Source of the DNA: Caulobacter sp. FWC2
Lineage (GTDB): Bacteria > Pseudomonadota > Alphaproteobacteria > Caulobacterales > Caulobacteraceae
DNA length: 64,000 nucleotides
Direction of reading: 5' to 3'
Assembly: GCF_002742625.1 (NCBI RefSeq)
Contig: NZ_PEBF01000001.1
Span: 2,976,001 to 3,040,000 of the forward strand
Part shown: piece after piece, positions 9,091 through 19,629 of the stretch
How the letters are laid out: every line of letters starts with the position of its first letter
How positions within the stretch are numbered: the first letter of the stretch is position 1
Position numbers and translations under genes: made by a program
The notes under the pieces: model-generated
Database searches by the model: none
The model's input: the letters and a program-made list of their open reading frames with translations, nothing else
What the model was told of the DNA's origin: nothing

Positions 9091-11091
9091 ATGGCCACGG
9101 CGAAGGCGGCTCCCAAGGCCCGGAAGAAGGCTTCCTCCAAGGACGAGACCGCCGATTCCAAGGCCAAGGCCGCGCCGAAGACCGTCAAGGCGAAGGCCGC
9201 GCCGAAGGCCCCGGAACCGCCGCCGAAAGCCGAATCGGCCGGCAAGGCGTCGGGCGGCTTCCACGGGAGGGCGACACCCCCGCCCTTCCCGCCGTTTGAG
9301 AACGTGCTCTCGGCCGACCAACTGAAAATGGTCGAGACCCTGTCGGCGAACCTGGCCCGCGCCGCCGTCACCGCCCAGGGCGCGATCGCCGAGGCCGCAT
9401 TGCGGCAGGCCGACCGTCCGGCCGCCCTGACCCCGGATCCGTTCCATGTCGCGCCGGCCCTGAACGAGGTGATGACCCGCCTGGCCGCCCAGCCCGATCG
9501 GCTGATGCGGGCCCAGGCGGATCTGTTCAGCCAGTACATGGATCTCTGGCAGTCGACCGCCCGCCGCGCCGCCGGCGAAGCCGTCACGCCCGTGGTCGCC
9601 CCGGCCGCCGGCGATAAGCGCTTCAACGACCCGGACTGGGCCTCCAACCCGATGTTCGACCTGATGAAGCAGTCCTACCTGCTGTCATCCAACTGGCTGA
9701 ACGGCCTGATCGCCGAGGTCGAGGGCGTCGAGCCGGGCGCCAAGCGCCGGGTCGAGTTCTTCACCAAGATGCTGACCGACGCCTTCTCGCCGTCGAACTT
9801 CCTGATCTCCAACCCCGCCGCCCTGCGCGAGGTGGTCCAAACCCAGGGCCAGAGCCTCGTGCGCGGCATGGAGAACTTCGCCGCCGACCTGGAGCGCGGC
9901 GGCGGCCAGCTGGCGATCAGCCAGACGGATCTGGCCAAGTTCAAGGTCGGCGAGAACGTCGCCACCGCCCCCGGCAAGGTCGTCTACCAGAACGACATCC
10001 TGCAGCTGCTGCAGTTCGATCCGACCACGGAAACGGTCTGCGAGATCCCGCTGCTGATCTTCCCGCCGTGGATCAACAAGTTCTACATCATGGACCTGCG
10101 GCCCGAGAACTCGATGATCCGCTGGCTGACCGGCCAGGGCTTCACGGTGTTCGTCGCCTCGTGGGTCAATCCGGACCAGACGCTCGCCGCCAAGACCTTC
10201 GAAGACTACATGTTCGAAGGGATCTACGACGCCACCCAGCAGGTCATGACCCAGTGCGGCGTCGATCGCGTCAATACGGTCGGCTACTGCATCGGCGGCA
10301 CCCTGCTGTCGGTCGCCATGGCCCACATGGCCGCGCGCGGCGACAAGCGGATCAATTCGGCCACCTTCTTCGCCGCCCAGCAGGACTTCGCCGAGGCTGG
10401 CGACCTTCTGCTGTTCACCAATGAAGAGTGGCTGCAGTCGATCGAGCAACAGATGGACCAGGCCGGCGGCTTCCTGCCCAGCCAGTCGATGGCCGACACC
10501 TTCAACGCCCTGCGTGGCAACGACCTGATCTGGTCGTTCTTCGTCAGCAACTACCTGATGGGCAAGGAGCCACGGCCGTTCGACCTGCTGTTCTGGAACG
10601 CCGACCAGACGCGGATGCCCAAGGCCCTGCACCTGTTCTATCTGCGCAATTTCTACAAGGACAACGCCCTGACCACGGGCAAACTCAGCCTTGGCGGCGA
10701 GCATCTGGACCTGAGCAAGGTCAAGACGCCGATCTATGTGCAGTCCTCAAAGGACGACCACATCGCGCCCTATCGCAGCGTCTATCGCGGGGCCAAGGCG
10801 TTCGGCGGTCCGGTGACCTTCACCATGGCCGGCTCGGGCCACATCGCCGGGGTCATCAACCACCCGGACGCCAAGAAGTACCAGCACTGGACCAACGAAA
10901 GCCTGCCCGGCGACGTCGGTGAATGGATCGCAGGCGCGCAGGAGCATCCCGGCTCTTGGTGGCCGCACTGGTCAGCCTGGCTGAAGTCTCGCTCGGGCGA
11001 TCAGGTCCCAGCCCGCGACCCGGCCAAGGGCAAGCTGAAACCGCTTGAAGATGCGCCAGGCTCGTTCGTAATGGTCCGGTCGAGCGACTAA
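9091..11091 (+). CDS. phaC: Class I polyhydroxyalkanoate synthase
   Basis: A 666-residue PHA synthase, polymerising (R)-3-hydroxybutyryl-CoA into storage granules. The lipase-like box GYCIGGT carries the catalytic Cys400. Asp556 (in SSKDDHIAPY) and His584 (GSGHIAGVINH) complete the triad; the 28-residue Asp-His spacing equals that of the Cupriavidus enzyme (480/508). The core is class I, but residues 1 to about 65 are a Lys/Ala/Pro-rich head (AKAAPKARKKASSK..., KAKAAPKTVKAKAAPKAPEP) not found in short class I enzymes and reminiscent of histone-like tails. A long PhaC of this kind is known in Caulobacter. The gene is monocistronic or read with the DUF1287 gene 54 bp downstream. Confidence 0.96.
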   Translation: MATAKAAPKARKKASSKDETADSKAKAAPKTVKAKAAPKAPEPPPKAESAGKASGGFHGRATPPPFPPFENVLSADQLKMVETLSANLARAAVTAQGAIAEAALRQADRPAALTPDPFHVAPALNEVMTRLAAQPDRLMRAQADLFSQYMDLWQSTARRAAGEAVTPVVAPAAGDKRFNDPDWASNPMFDLMKQSYLLSSNWLNGLIAEVEGVEPGAKRRVEFFTKMLTDAFSPSNFLISNPAALREVVQTQGQSLVRGMENFAADLERGGGQLAISQTDLAKFKVGENVATAPGKVVYQNDILQLLQFDPTTETVCEIPLLIFPPWINKFYIMDLRPENSMIRWLTGQGFTVFVASWVNPDQTLAAKTFEDYMFEGIYDATQQVMTQCGVDRVNTVGYCIGGTLLSVAMAHMAARGDKRINSATFFAAQQDFAEAGDLLLFTNEEWLQSIEQQMDQAGGFLPSQSMADTFNALRGNDLIWSFFVSNYLMGKEPRPFDLLFWNADQTRMPKALHLFYLRNFYKDNALTTGKLSLGGEHLDLSKVKTPIYVQSSKDDHIAPYRSVYRGAKAFGGPVTFTMAGSGHIAGVINHPDAKKYQHWTNESLPGDVGEWIAGAQEHPGSWWPHWSAWLKSRSGDQVPARDPAKGKLKPLEDAPGSFVMVRSSD

Positions 11092-11145
11092 ATTCAAAAT
11101 TGCAGGCGCTCGCGTTTCGATTGTTCTTAATCGCCTGCAAGACCC

Positions 11146-11823
11146 ATGTTCGCCCAAATGCCGCCCCGATCGTGGCGGAGCTTCCGCGCCATGCTCACGC
11201 TGGATCGTAGAACTGTTTTGGGAATGGCCGTCGCCGCGCCCTTCGCGGCCGGCGGCGACGCAAGCCATGCTCTGATCCCGGACGCCGGGCACAAGCTGGC
11301 CATGGCCGCCCGCCAACAGGTCGGCGTGACGGTCGACTACGATCCCAGCTACCGAAACATCGGCTATCCGAACGGCGACGTGCTGCGCACCAGCGGTGTC
11401 TGCTCCGACGTGCTCGTCCGCGCCGCCCGCGACGCCTGGGACATCGACCTGCAACAGCGGGTGCACGAGGACATGCTCAAGGCCTTCTCGGCCTATCCGT
11501 CACGCCGCGAGTGGGGCCTGTCCAAGCCGGACGCCAACATCGATCACCGGCGGGTGCTGAACCTGGAGACCTTCCTGGCGCGGCAAGGCGCCAGCCTGCT
11601 CCTGCCCGCCCGGCGGCCGTTCGGCGGCGACGGCTTCGACGCGCCGCAGCCCGGCGACGTGCTGACTTGGCGGCTGAGCGGCGGCCGGCCGCACTTGGGC
11701 GTCGTGGTCGACGGTCCTCAGCACGTGCGGGTGGCGCACAACATCGGCGAGGGCGTTCGCGAAGAACCCCTCTGGATGTTCAAGCTGCACAAGCCCGCCG
11801 GCCACTACCGCTGGCGGGTTTGA
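11146..11823 (+). CDS. DUF1287 family exported protein
   Basis: A 225-residue protein with the DUF1287 core: YDPSYRNIGYPNGDV followed by GVCSDVLVRAARDAWDIDLQ, DANIDHRRVLNLETF and PGDVLTWRL..GRPHLGVVVD. The Cys/His/Asp pattern resembles NlpC/P60-type cysteine peptidase folds, but the activity is unproven. A Tat-like signal DRRTVLGMAVAAPFAAGG follows Met16, so the real start may be ATG 11191 rather than 11146. It sits 54 bp after phaC and converges on argC (9 bp between stops). Confidence 0.82.
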   Translation: MFAQMPPRSWRSFRAMLTLDRRTVLGMAVAAPFAAGGDASHALIPDAGHKLAMAARQQVGVTVDYDPSYRNIGYPNGDVLRTSGVCSDVLVRAARDAWDIDLQQRVHEDMLKAFSAYPSRREWGLSKPDANIDHRRVLNLETFLARQGASLLLPARRPFGGDGFDAPQPGDVLTWRLSGGRPHLGVVVDGPQHVRVAHNIGEGVREEPLWMFKLHKPAGHYRWRV

Positions 11824-11832
11824 AGACGCCCC

Positions 11833-12786
11833 TTAGAGGCCCGCGTCTTCCTTGAGGCCCAGGGCGATGTTCATGTTCTGAACGGCCGCGCCCGAAGCGC
11901 CCTTGCCCAGATTGTCCAGTAGCGCCACCAGACGCGCCTGGCCACTGCTGTCCGAACCGAACACGAACAGCTTCAACCGGTTGGTGCCGTTCAGGCCCTC
12001 CGGGTCCAAGGTCGTCAGGCTCTTGGCTTCGTCCAGCGAGGCGACCTCCACGAACGGCTCGCCCTTGTAGTGCTTCGCCAGCACGCTGTGGATGTCGCCC
12101 AGCGACGGGGCGCCGTTCAGGGTCGAGAAGTGCAGCGGCATCTCGACGATCATGCCCTGCAGGTAGCGGCCCACGGCCGGCATGAAGATCGGCCGGCTCA
12201 GCAGGCCGCCGTGCATCTGCATTTCCGGCACGTGCTTGTGGCCCATCGACAGGCCGTAGATGCGGTACGGGACCTTGGTGAAGTTTGCGGCGCTCTCGTC
12301 CTCGAACTCGGCGATCATGGCCTTGCCGCCGCCGCTGTAGCCCGAGACGGCGTTGTACGAGACCGGCAGTTCCGGCGGCAGGATACCGGCGCTGACCAGC
12401 GGCCGCGTCAGGGCGATGGCGCCGGTCGGATAGCAGCCGGGGTTGGAGATGCGCTTGGACTTGGCGATCTTGCCGCGCTGTTCCTTGTCCAGCTCGGCGA
12501 AGCCGTAGGTCCAGCCCTCGGCGGTGCGATAGGCGGTCGAGGCGTCGATGATCACGGTGTTCGGGTTGGTGACCAGCGCCACGGCCTCCTTGGCCGCGTC
12601 GTCGGGCAGACACAGGATCACCGCGTCGGCGCCGTTCAGCATCTCGGCGCGGGCGTCGGCGTCCTTGCGCTTGTCGGGGTCGATCGAGATCAGTTGCAGA
12701 TCGGCGCGGGAGATCAGGCGCTCACGGATCTGCAGGCCGGTGGTGCCGGCTTCGCCGTCGATGAAGACCTTGGGCGCGCTCGCCAT
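11833..12786 (-). CDS. argC: N-acetyl-gamma-glutamyl-phosphate reductase (short type)
   Basis: A 317-residue ArgC of the shorter 'type 2' form, making N-acetylglutamate semialdehyde in arginine synthesis. The NADP loop is [15 protein letters not shown] (about 9-23), the catalytic cysteine lies in [12 protein letters not shown], and the ending KLFVFGSD...[18 protein letters not shown] is typical. The start is the ATG at 12784-12786 ([10 protein letters not shown]), since upstream sequence is Ser/Arg-rich and unlike the family. It is separated from rpsI by a strong minus-strand terminator, so it has its own promoter or some read-through. Confidence 0.95.
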   Translation of the reverse strand: MASAPKVFIDGEAGTTGLQIRERLISRADLQLISIDPDKRKDADARAEMLNGADAVILCLPDDAAKEAVALVTNPNTVIIDASTAYRTAEGWTYGFAELDKEQRGKIAKSKRISNPGCYPTGAIALTRPLVSAGILPPELPVSYNAVSGYSGGGKAMIAEFEDESAANFTKVPYRIYGLSMGHKHVPEMQMHGGLLSRPIFMPAVGRYLQGMIVEMPLHFSTLNGAPSLGDIHSVLAKHYKGEPFVEVASLDEAKSLTTLDPEGLNGTNRLKLFVFGSDSSGQARLVALLDNLGKGASGAAVQNMNIALGLKEDAGL

Positions 12787-12880
12787 GCTGCTACTCCTCG
12801 ACCTGGACAGGGACGCCCAGTCTTTCAACGTCGTGTGACGGATGTCGTGGTGGGTCCTGATCGACCCAAGAGGAAGTCCA

Positions 12881-12916
12881 AAAGAAAAAGGGCGCTTCGG
12901 ATAACCGAAGCGCCCT
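12881..12916 (-). terminator. Rho-independent terminator of rplM-rpsI
   Basis: A perfect 12-bp stem (AGGGCGCTTCGG with CCGAAGCGCCCT) and a 4-base loop, followed on the minus strand by TTTTTCTTT. It lies 24 bp after the rpsI stop codon. Confidence 0.9.
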
Positions 12917-12939
12917 CTTCCAAACGCGTGCGACCGCGC

Positions 12940-13413
12940 TTAGCGCTTCGAGAACTGGAAGCTGCGGCGGGCCTTGGCCTTGCCGTACTTCTTACGCTCG
13001 ACGACGCGGCTGTCGCGGGTCAGGAAGCCGTGCGGCTTCAGGACCGGACGCAGGCCGGGTTCGTAGTAGGTCAGGGCCTTGGACAGGCCGTGACGGATGG
13101 CGCCGGCTTGACCCGACAGACCCGAGCCTTCGACGGTCACGACGACGTCGAATTGACCCAGACGATCGGTCACTTCCAGCGGCTGGGCGATCATCATGCG
13201 CAGCACCGGACGCGCGAAGTAAACTTCCTGGTCGCGGCCGTTGATGGTGATGGAACCCTTGCCCGGCTTGATCCAGACGCGAGCGATCGCGTTCTTGCGC
13301 TTGCCGGTCGCGTACGAGCGGCCTTGGGCGTCGATCTTCGGTTCGGCCGGAGCGGCAGCTTCCGGGTTGCTGGACAGGCTGGCCAGCGCTTCAAAGCCTT
13401 GTGCGTCGGTCAT
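12940..13413 (-). CDS. rpsI: 30S ribosomal protein S9
   Basis: A 157-residue S9 with a family-typical C-terminal domain: [37 protein letters not shown] stretch ([18 protein letters not shown]), and the basic tail [17 protein letters not shown] ending in SKR. A roughly 28-residue Ala/Glu-rich N-terminal extension is common in alphaproteobacteria. It follows rplM with a 3-bp gap, the usual rplM-rpsI operon. Confidence 0.98.
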   Translation of the reverse strand: MTDAQGFEALASLSSNPEAAAPAEPKIDAQGRSYATGKRKNAIARVWIKPGKGSITINGRDQEVYFARPVLRMMIAQPLEVTDRLGQFDVVVTVEGSGLSGQAGAIRHGLSKALTYYEPGLRPVLKPHGFLTRDSRVVERKKYGKAKARRSFQFSKR

Positions 13414-13416
13414 GGC

Positions 13417-13890
13417 TTAGAGGCTCCGGGTGTTCTTGGCGTTGCGGGCCGCGAAGTCGATGACTTCGGGGCTTTGCGCTTGGTGCGGGTGCTCGCCGTT
13501 GTTGTAGATGAGCAGGTGCGTCAGCTGCTTGCGAGCCAGCGGGCTCTCCTTCGGCAGCATGCGCTCGACGGCCTTTTCCAGAACGCGTTCCGGGAACTTG
13601 CCGCCCAGCACCTTGCGCGGGGTGGTCGACTTGACGCCGCCCGGGTGACCGGTGTGACGGTAGTAAACCTTGTCGTCCATCTTCTTGCCGGTGAACTTCA
13701 CCTTGTCGGCGTTGATGACGACGACGAAGTCACCGCAATCGACGTGCGGGGTATAGTCGGGACGGTGCTTGCCGCGAAGACGCATGGCGATGAACGTCGC
13801 CAGACGACCGACAACGGCGTCCTGGGCGTCGACCACGATCCACTTCTTCTCGACCTCGGCCGGCTTCAACGAAGCCGTGATCTTTTGCAT
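13417..13890 (-). CDS. rplM: 50S ribosomal protein L13
   Basis: A 157-residue L13. The family pattern is clear: [63 protein letters not shown], and [15 protein letters not shown] helix followed by [17 protein letters not shown]. It is the first gene of the rplM-rpsI operon; an AT-rich block with a perfect palindrome lies 150 bp upstream. Confidence 0.98.
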   Translation of the reverse strand: MQKITASLKPAEVEKKWIVVDAQDAVVGRLATFIAMRLRGKHRPDYTPHVDCGDFVVVINADKVKFTGKKMDDKVYYRHTGHPGGVKSTTPRKVLGGKFPERVLEKAVERMLPKESPLARKQLTHLLIYNNGEHPHQAQSPEVIDFAARNAKNTRSL

Positions 13891-14040
13891 GGGATTGATC
13901 CGTAATTTCTAGGCGTCCGACCCCGAGAAATCCGGTTTCGTCCGTGTGAGGCGCGGCATGTACGGGAGGCTTCGCGGACTGTCAACAACAGCGACGCAAT
14001 AAACTTATAAATCTTAGCAAAATCAATGAGATAGATATTA

Positions 14041-14056
14041 CGGTATTATAATACCG
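14041..14056. promoter_or_regulatory. 16-bp perfect palindrome in an AT-rich block
   Basis: CGGTATTATAATACCG reads the same on both strands. It ends an unusually AT-rich stretch (about 13990-14056) in otherwise GC-rich DNA, between the alkaline phosphatase stop (14115) and the rplM start (13890). Possible roles are a repressor or activator site for rplM or AT-rich promoter DNA; as a hairpin it lacks a GC-rich stem for a typical terminator. Confidence 0.5.
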
Positions 14057-14114
14057 CATCAACTCGCCGTTCGGAGTTCAGGCGGCCGCCAGAACCTGAC
14101 GACCGCCGCTCCGA

Positions 14115-15674
<1,560 letters not shown>

Positions 15675-15749
15675 GCTCCATGAGGAATCGGCCCGATTTG
15701 CGCCTGGCGTGTGACAGTTGTTCGGGGACTCTGTTTCAGCCCCCGAAAT

Positions 15750-16781
15750 TCAGGGCCTCCGGACCCGCCACGCGAAGACAGTCGCCGTCGCCAGCAGCAC
15801 GGCCGCTCCCGCCTGGTGCAGCACGCCCAGGAAGATCGGCACGCTGGCCATCAGCGTCCAGATCCCCAGGGCCGCCTGCAGGGTGACCACAATCGCCACT
15901 GCCAAGGCCACGGCCTTGCTGCCCGCCGCCAGTGGACGGTCACGGCGCGCCAGGAAGGCGACGGCCAGGCCAGCCGCGAACAGGGCGTAGGCCATCAACC
16001 GGTGGTGCAGCTGAACAGCGCCCTGGCTGTGCGCTAGCGTGCCCCAGAAGCCCTTTCCCAGATATTCGGCCGGGAAGAAGGCTCCATTCATCAGCGGCCA
16101 GTCATTATAGACAAGGCCGGCGTCGTTGCCGGCGACCAGCGCGCCCAGCAGGCTCTGGAAGAACACCGCGCCCAGGAACGCCAGGGCCCAGCCGCGCCAG
16201 GCCGAGCGTTCCTCGACCCGCGGCGAGCCGCTCCAGGCGTCCAGCGCCGTCCAGATCAGGGTGACGAACAGGGCCAGCGCCAGGCCCAGGTGGGTCATCA
16301 GCCGCTCGGGCGCGACCGAGACCCGCTCGGAAAGACCGCTGGAGACCATCCACCAGCCGACCAGCCCTTGCAGTCCGCCCAGGCCCAGCATGACGGCGCA
16401 GCGCCAGATCAGGCGGCGCGGGATGTGGCGGCGGATCAGGAAGACGGCGAACGGGATGGCGAACGCCACGCCCACGGTCCGGCCCAGCAGGCGGTGCGCC
16501 CATTCCCACCAGAAGATGCCCTTGTACCCCTCCAGGGTCATGTCGGGGTTCACCAGCTGGAACTGGGGGATTTTCTTGTAGAGCTCGAAACTCTCCCGCC
16601 AGGCCTGCTCGGACAGCGGCGGCAGCGAGCCCATGATCGGCTTCCACTGGGTGATCGAAAGGCCTGAGTCGGTCAGGCGGGTCGCGCCGCCCACGACGAC
16701 CATGGCGAACACCATGGCGGCGACGATGAAAAGCCAGATCGCGACGGGTCGCGAACGGTCGGAACGCAGGAAGGACGTCAT
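15750..16781 (-). CDS. ctaA: Heme A synthase
   Basis: A 343-residue membrane protein of the CtaA/COX15 family, oxidising heme O to heme A for aa3-type cytochrome oxidase. About eight transmembrane segments are visible. Heme-ligand regions include [29 protein letters not shown] (His), ALFVTL..., and [12 protein letters not shown] and [13 protein letters not shown] (paired histidines). The length and the TRLT..GLS..QW.P signature fit the alphaproteobacterial type. It lies 75 bp upstream of the alkaline phosphatase gene on the same strand. Confidence 0.95.
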   Translation of the reverse strand: MTSFLRSDRSRPVAIWLFIVAAMVFAMVVVGGATRLTDSGLSITQWKPIMGSLPPLSEQAWRESFELYKKIPQFQLVNPDMTLEGYKGIFWWEWAHRLLGRTVGVAFAIPFAVFLIRRHIPRRLIWRCAVMLGLGGLQGLVGWWMVSSGLSERVSVAPERLMTHLGLALALFVTLIWTALDAWSGSPRVEERSAWRGWALAFLGAVFFQSLLGALVAGNDAGLVYNDWPLMNGAFFPAEYLGKGFWGTLAHSQGAVQLHHRLMAYALFAAGLAVAFLARRDRPLAAGSKAVALAVAIVVTLQAALGIWTLMASVPIFLGVLHQAGAAVLLATATVFAWRVRRP

Positions 16782-16930
16782 GGGGCCTGAAAAGCGTCAC
16801 TACTGGGCCGAAATGCGGCGAGACCTCCCTACGCCCGACGCCGGCCCGCATCAATGTTTCTGTGGCTCAGCATGACGGCGCCGCGACTTCGTGCGAAAAG
16901 CAGCGATCTCGCGCGGGGCGGAACAAGGCA

Positions 16931-17182
16931 ATGAGCGGCATGGGCGTATTCGCTGCGGCGGTGATCGGCATCCTGGCCGGATGGATCGCCGACATCGTGT
17001 TGGGTCGCCGCCACTCGCTGTTCATCAAGCTCTTGATCGGCGTGATCGGCTCGTTCATCGGAGCTTTCATCGCCTCGCGCATCGACCTGCACCTGGTCGG
17101 ATTCGTCGGCGAGCTGATCGTCTCCAGCGTGGGCGCGATCCTGTTCCTGGCCGTGCTCGGCCTTTTCCGGAGAACCGCGTGA
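16931..17182 (+). CDS. GlsB/YeaQ/YmgE family small membrane protein
   Basis: An 83-residue protein with about three transmembrane helices (VFAAAVIGILAGWIADIVLG; LFIKLLIGVIGSFIGAFIA; LIVSSVGAILFLAVLGLF). The repeated Gly-rich helices match the GlsB/YeaQ/YmgE ('transglycosylase-associated') family, whose function is unknown but often stress-linked. The start is ATG 16931; upstream in-frame codons encode a charged segment unlike the family. Its TGA stop overlaps a GTG start of the next gene. Confidence 0.85.
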   Translation: MSGMGVFAAAVIGILAGWIADIVLGRRHSLFIKLLIGVIGSFIGAFIASRIDLHLVGFVGELIVSSVGAILFLAVLGLFRRTA

Positions 17183-17430
17183 GCGATCCCATGATTCCAG
17201 CCCGCCAGATCCCCGCGAGACTGCGCAAGCTGATCGGCTCGTTCGCCGTGATGGCTGTGCTGTTCGCCTGGATCTGGGCCTTCACCAGCCTCTACGATCA
17301 CCTGCCGCAGAACCGCTTCGTGCATCTGGTCTACTTCGTGGCCCTGGGGATGGGCTGGGTGCTGCCCGTGATTCCGCTGATCACGTGGATGGGCAAGGCC
17401 GACAAGCCGCTGGACGTCGGCCAAAGATAA
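17179..17430 (+). CDS. DUF2842 family small membrane protein
   Basis: A protein of 83 residues from GTG 17179, or 79 from ATG 17191. The GTG start shares GTGA with the stop of the preceding gene, suggesting translational coupling. Two hydrophobic helices (SFAVMAVLFAWIWAFTSLYD and HLVYFVALGMGWVLPVIPLI, ending WM) match DUF2842, a short two-helix family of alphaproteobacteria with unknown role. A terminator follows 30 bp downstream. Confidence 0.78.
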   Translation: MSDPMIPARQIPARLRKLIGSFAVMAVLFAWIWAFTSLYDHLPQNRFVHLVYFVALGMGWVLPVIPLITWMGKADKPLDVGQR

Positions 17431-17459
17431 TTAGGGCCAGCGCCGATCCCGGACATGAA

Positions 17460-17485
17460 AAAGGCCGCCCCGAAGGGCGGCCTTT
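17460..17485 (+). terminator. Rho-independent terminator after the DUF2842 gene
   Basis: A ten-base stem AAAGGCCGCC / GGCGGCCTTT with a 6-base loop, followed by C-G-T-C-TT. An A-run at the left gives the opposite strand T residues too, so it may also stop minus-strand transcription from the tRNA-Pro at 17512-17588. Confidence 0.8.
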
Positions 17486-17511
17486 CGTCTTCCGTTCTTT
17501 CCCGAAGGAAA

Positions 17512-17588
<77 letters not shown>

Positions 17589-17650
17589 ACGGAAGAGGCG
17601 CTCTTATAGGCGCCGCTCCCGCGTTGGGCAACAGCGATTTCGGACGAATT

Positions 17651-18079
17651 TCACCCCCTGACGAGAAGACCGTCCAGGCGTGATTTGATGGCCGTCAGGT
17701 CGTCCAGCGCGAAGGCCAGACGATCGCGCGCGCGTGCGTCCAGGCGCTTGGCGGGCGCTTCCGAAATCTTGTAGTCGAAATTGGGATCCAGGCTGGCCGA
17801 GCCGTTCGAGCCGATGCCGGCGGCGATCACCTGGGCCAGGCCCTGATCACGGTGCAGCTTCTGCACGCCCTTGATGGTCAGGCCTTCGCTGTGCAGCAGG
17901 GTCCGGACACCGTTCAGCACGGCCACGTCCTGCGGGCGATAGAAGCGCCGCCCGCCCGCCCGTTTCATCGGGCGGATGAAGGAGAACTTGGTTTCCCAGA
18001 AACGCAGGACGTGCTGCGGCACGCCCAACTCGTCGGCGGCCTCGGAGATCGTGCGGAAGGCGTTAGGCCCCTTCGCCAC
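17651..18079 (-). CDS. MerR-family transcriptional regulator
   Basis: A 142-residue protein. The N-terminal winged-helix domain is typical of Mer[23 protein letters not shown] (helix-turn-helix) then [40 protein letters not shown]. The remaining 60 residues are short and lack metal-binding cysteines, so an effector cannot be guessed. A MerR-like gene after ihfA is a conserved alphaproteobacterial arrangement. The gap to ihfA is 12 bp, indicating one operon (ihfA first). Confidence 0.9.
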   Translation of the reverse strand: MAKGPNAFRTISEAADELGVPQHVLRFWETKFSFIRPMKRAGGRRFYRPQDVAVLNGVRTLLHSEGLTIKGVQKLHRDQGLAQVIAAGIGSNGSASLDPNFDYKISEAPAKRLDARARDRLAFALDDLTAIKSRLDGLLVRG

Positions 18080-18091
18080 CGCATCGAACTC

Positions 18092-18394
18092 CTAGTCGCC
18101 GAGGGCGCGGTCGATTCGCGCCTTCATGACCTGGGAAGCGCGGAAACCGATCACCCGACGGGGTTCGATCTCGGCCGGCTCGCCGGTCTTGGGATTACGC
18201 CCCATGCGGGCGCGCTTGGCGCGGACCTGGAAGACGCCGAAACCGGAAAGCTTGACCGTTTCGCCCTCTTCGAGCGCCTCGGCCACGAGATCCAGGGTGC
18301 GTTCCACGAGCCCGGCGCAGTCCTGACGGGTCAAACCGACCTCTTCATGGACCGCCTCGCACAGGTCGGCCCGGGTCAAAGTAGCGCCCTTCAT
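18092..18394 (-). CDS. ihfA: Integration host factor alpha subunit
   Basis: A 100-residue HU/IHF-family DNA-bending protein. [30 protein letters not shown] is the dimerisation half, [26 protein letters not shown] the core, and [16 protein letters not shown] the DNA-intercalating arm and closing helix. The length, the 'SGFG.F..R.K..R.GRNP.TGE' signature and the plsX-fabH-ihfA order make it the alpha subunit. The start is ATG 18392-18394. IHF acts at sigma-54 promoters and in Caulobacter development. It lies 257 bp after fabH, so it may have its own promoter. Confidence 0.94.
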   Translation of the reverse strand: MKGATLTRADLCEAVHEEVGLTRQDCAGLVERTLDLVAEALEEGETVKLSGFGVFQVRAKRARMGRNPKTGEPAEIEPRRVIGFRASQVMKARIDRALGD

Positions 18395-18651
18395 GCAACC
18401 CCCTTCACGCGTATCTTGGCGGTCCAACAGACCACCTCCGATGGAGTACTCGCGGCGAACCTGAGTATGCCGCGACCGCCCTCAACAGGCCGCGCCCAAA
18501 TTCACCGACGACCTCATGCCGTGATTATCGCATGAAGTCAAAGGCTCAACACCAACAGTTCAGGCCGGGCGAGAACTCCGGGCAAGTTGCGCCTTAAAAG
18601 CGCGATAGCCCAAAGTGAATGCCGGTTTCGGCGACCATCGCGCGTAAAGCC

Positions 18652-19629
18652 CTAGAGCCGCAGAACGCAGGCGCCCCAGGTCAGGCCGCCCCCCATGGCT
18701 TCCAGCAGCAGGAGGTCGCCCTTCTTGATCCGACCATCCTTCACGCCGTGCGCAAAGGCCAGCGGGATCGAAGCAGCCGAGGTGTTGGCATGGATCGCGA
18801 CCGTCGAGATCACCTTGTCCTCGTCGATGCCGCAGCGATGCGCCACGCCGGCCAGGATGCGCTGGTTGGCCTGGTGTGGGATGAACCAGTCGACATCGGC
18901 CACCGCAACATCGGCCTGAACCGCCGCCGCGTGGATGGCCTCTGAGATATTGACCACAGCGTGCTTGAAGACCTGGTTGCCCAGCATCCGCAGCTTGCCG
19001 ACCGTGCCGGTCGTGGAGACGCCGCCGTCGACATAGAGCAGATCCTGCTTGGTCCCGTCGGCGCGCAGGGCGAAGCCCAGCATGCCCTGGTCCTCGGTGG
19101 TCCCCTCGCCTTCCTTCGGCTCCAGCACAACCGCGCCGGCCCCATCGCCGAACAGCACGCAGGTGCCGCGGTCGCTCCAGTCCATCAGGCGGGTCATGGT
19201 CTCGGCGCCGATCACCAGGGCGCACTTGGCGTGGCCGCGCGCCACGAAGCCGTCGGCGACGCTCAAGGCGTAGACGAAGCCCGAGCAGACGGCCTGGATG
19301 TCGAAGGCGATGCCGACCGGCGCGCCCAGCTTGCGCTGAACCATGGTGGCGACGGCGGGAAAGGTCAGGTCGGCGGTGGTGGTGGCCACAATGATCAGAT
19401 CAACGTCGGCGGCGGACTTGCCGGCGGCTTCCAGAGCCTCCTTGGCCGCTTCGACGGCCAGATCCGAGACCGGCTGGTCGTCGGCGGCCTGGTGGCGCTG
19501 GCGGATACCCGTGCGCTCGATGATCCAGGCGTCGCTCGTGTCGACGAACTTGGCCAGGTCGTCGTTCGTCACGATCTTCGGCGGCAGGTACGCGCCGACG
19601 CCAGTCACTGCACTGCGAGTTACGCTCAC
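18652..19629 (-). CDS. fabH: Beta-ketoacyl-ACP synthase III
   Basis: A 325-residue KAS III, condensing acetyl-CoA with malonyl-ACP to start fatty-acid synthesis. The triad is visible: Cys115 (AVCSGFVY), His252 (PHQANQRI) and Asn282 (HANTSAASIPLA). The ending GDLLLLEAMGGGLTWGACVLRL is typical. Its start overlaps the plsX stop by four bases (ATGA), so the two genes are translationally coupled. Confidence 0.97.
   Translation of the reverse strand: MSVTRSAVTGVGAYLPPKIVTNDDLAKFVDTSDAWIIERTGIRQRHQAADDQPVSDLAVEAAKEALEAAGKSAADVDLIIVATTTADLTFPAVATMVQRKLGAPVGIAFDIQAVCSGFVYALSVADGFVARGHAKCALVIGAETMTRLMDWSDRGTCVLFGDGAGAVVLEPKEGEGTTEDQGMLGFALRADGTKQDLLYVDGGVSTTGTVGKLRMLGNQVFKHAVVNISEAIHAAAVQADVAVADVDWFIPHQANQRILAGVAHRCGIDEDKVISTVAIHANTSAASIPLAFAHGVKDGRIKKGDLLLLEAMGGGLTWGACVLRL

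Noticed and set aside
11100..11140. 9-bp inverted repeat TTGCAGGCG / CGCCTGCAA between phaC and the DUF1287 gene as a terminator
   Set aside because: The 23-base loop and lack of a T-run do not fit an intrinsic terminator; role unclear.
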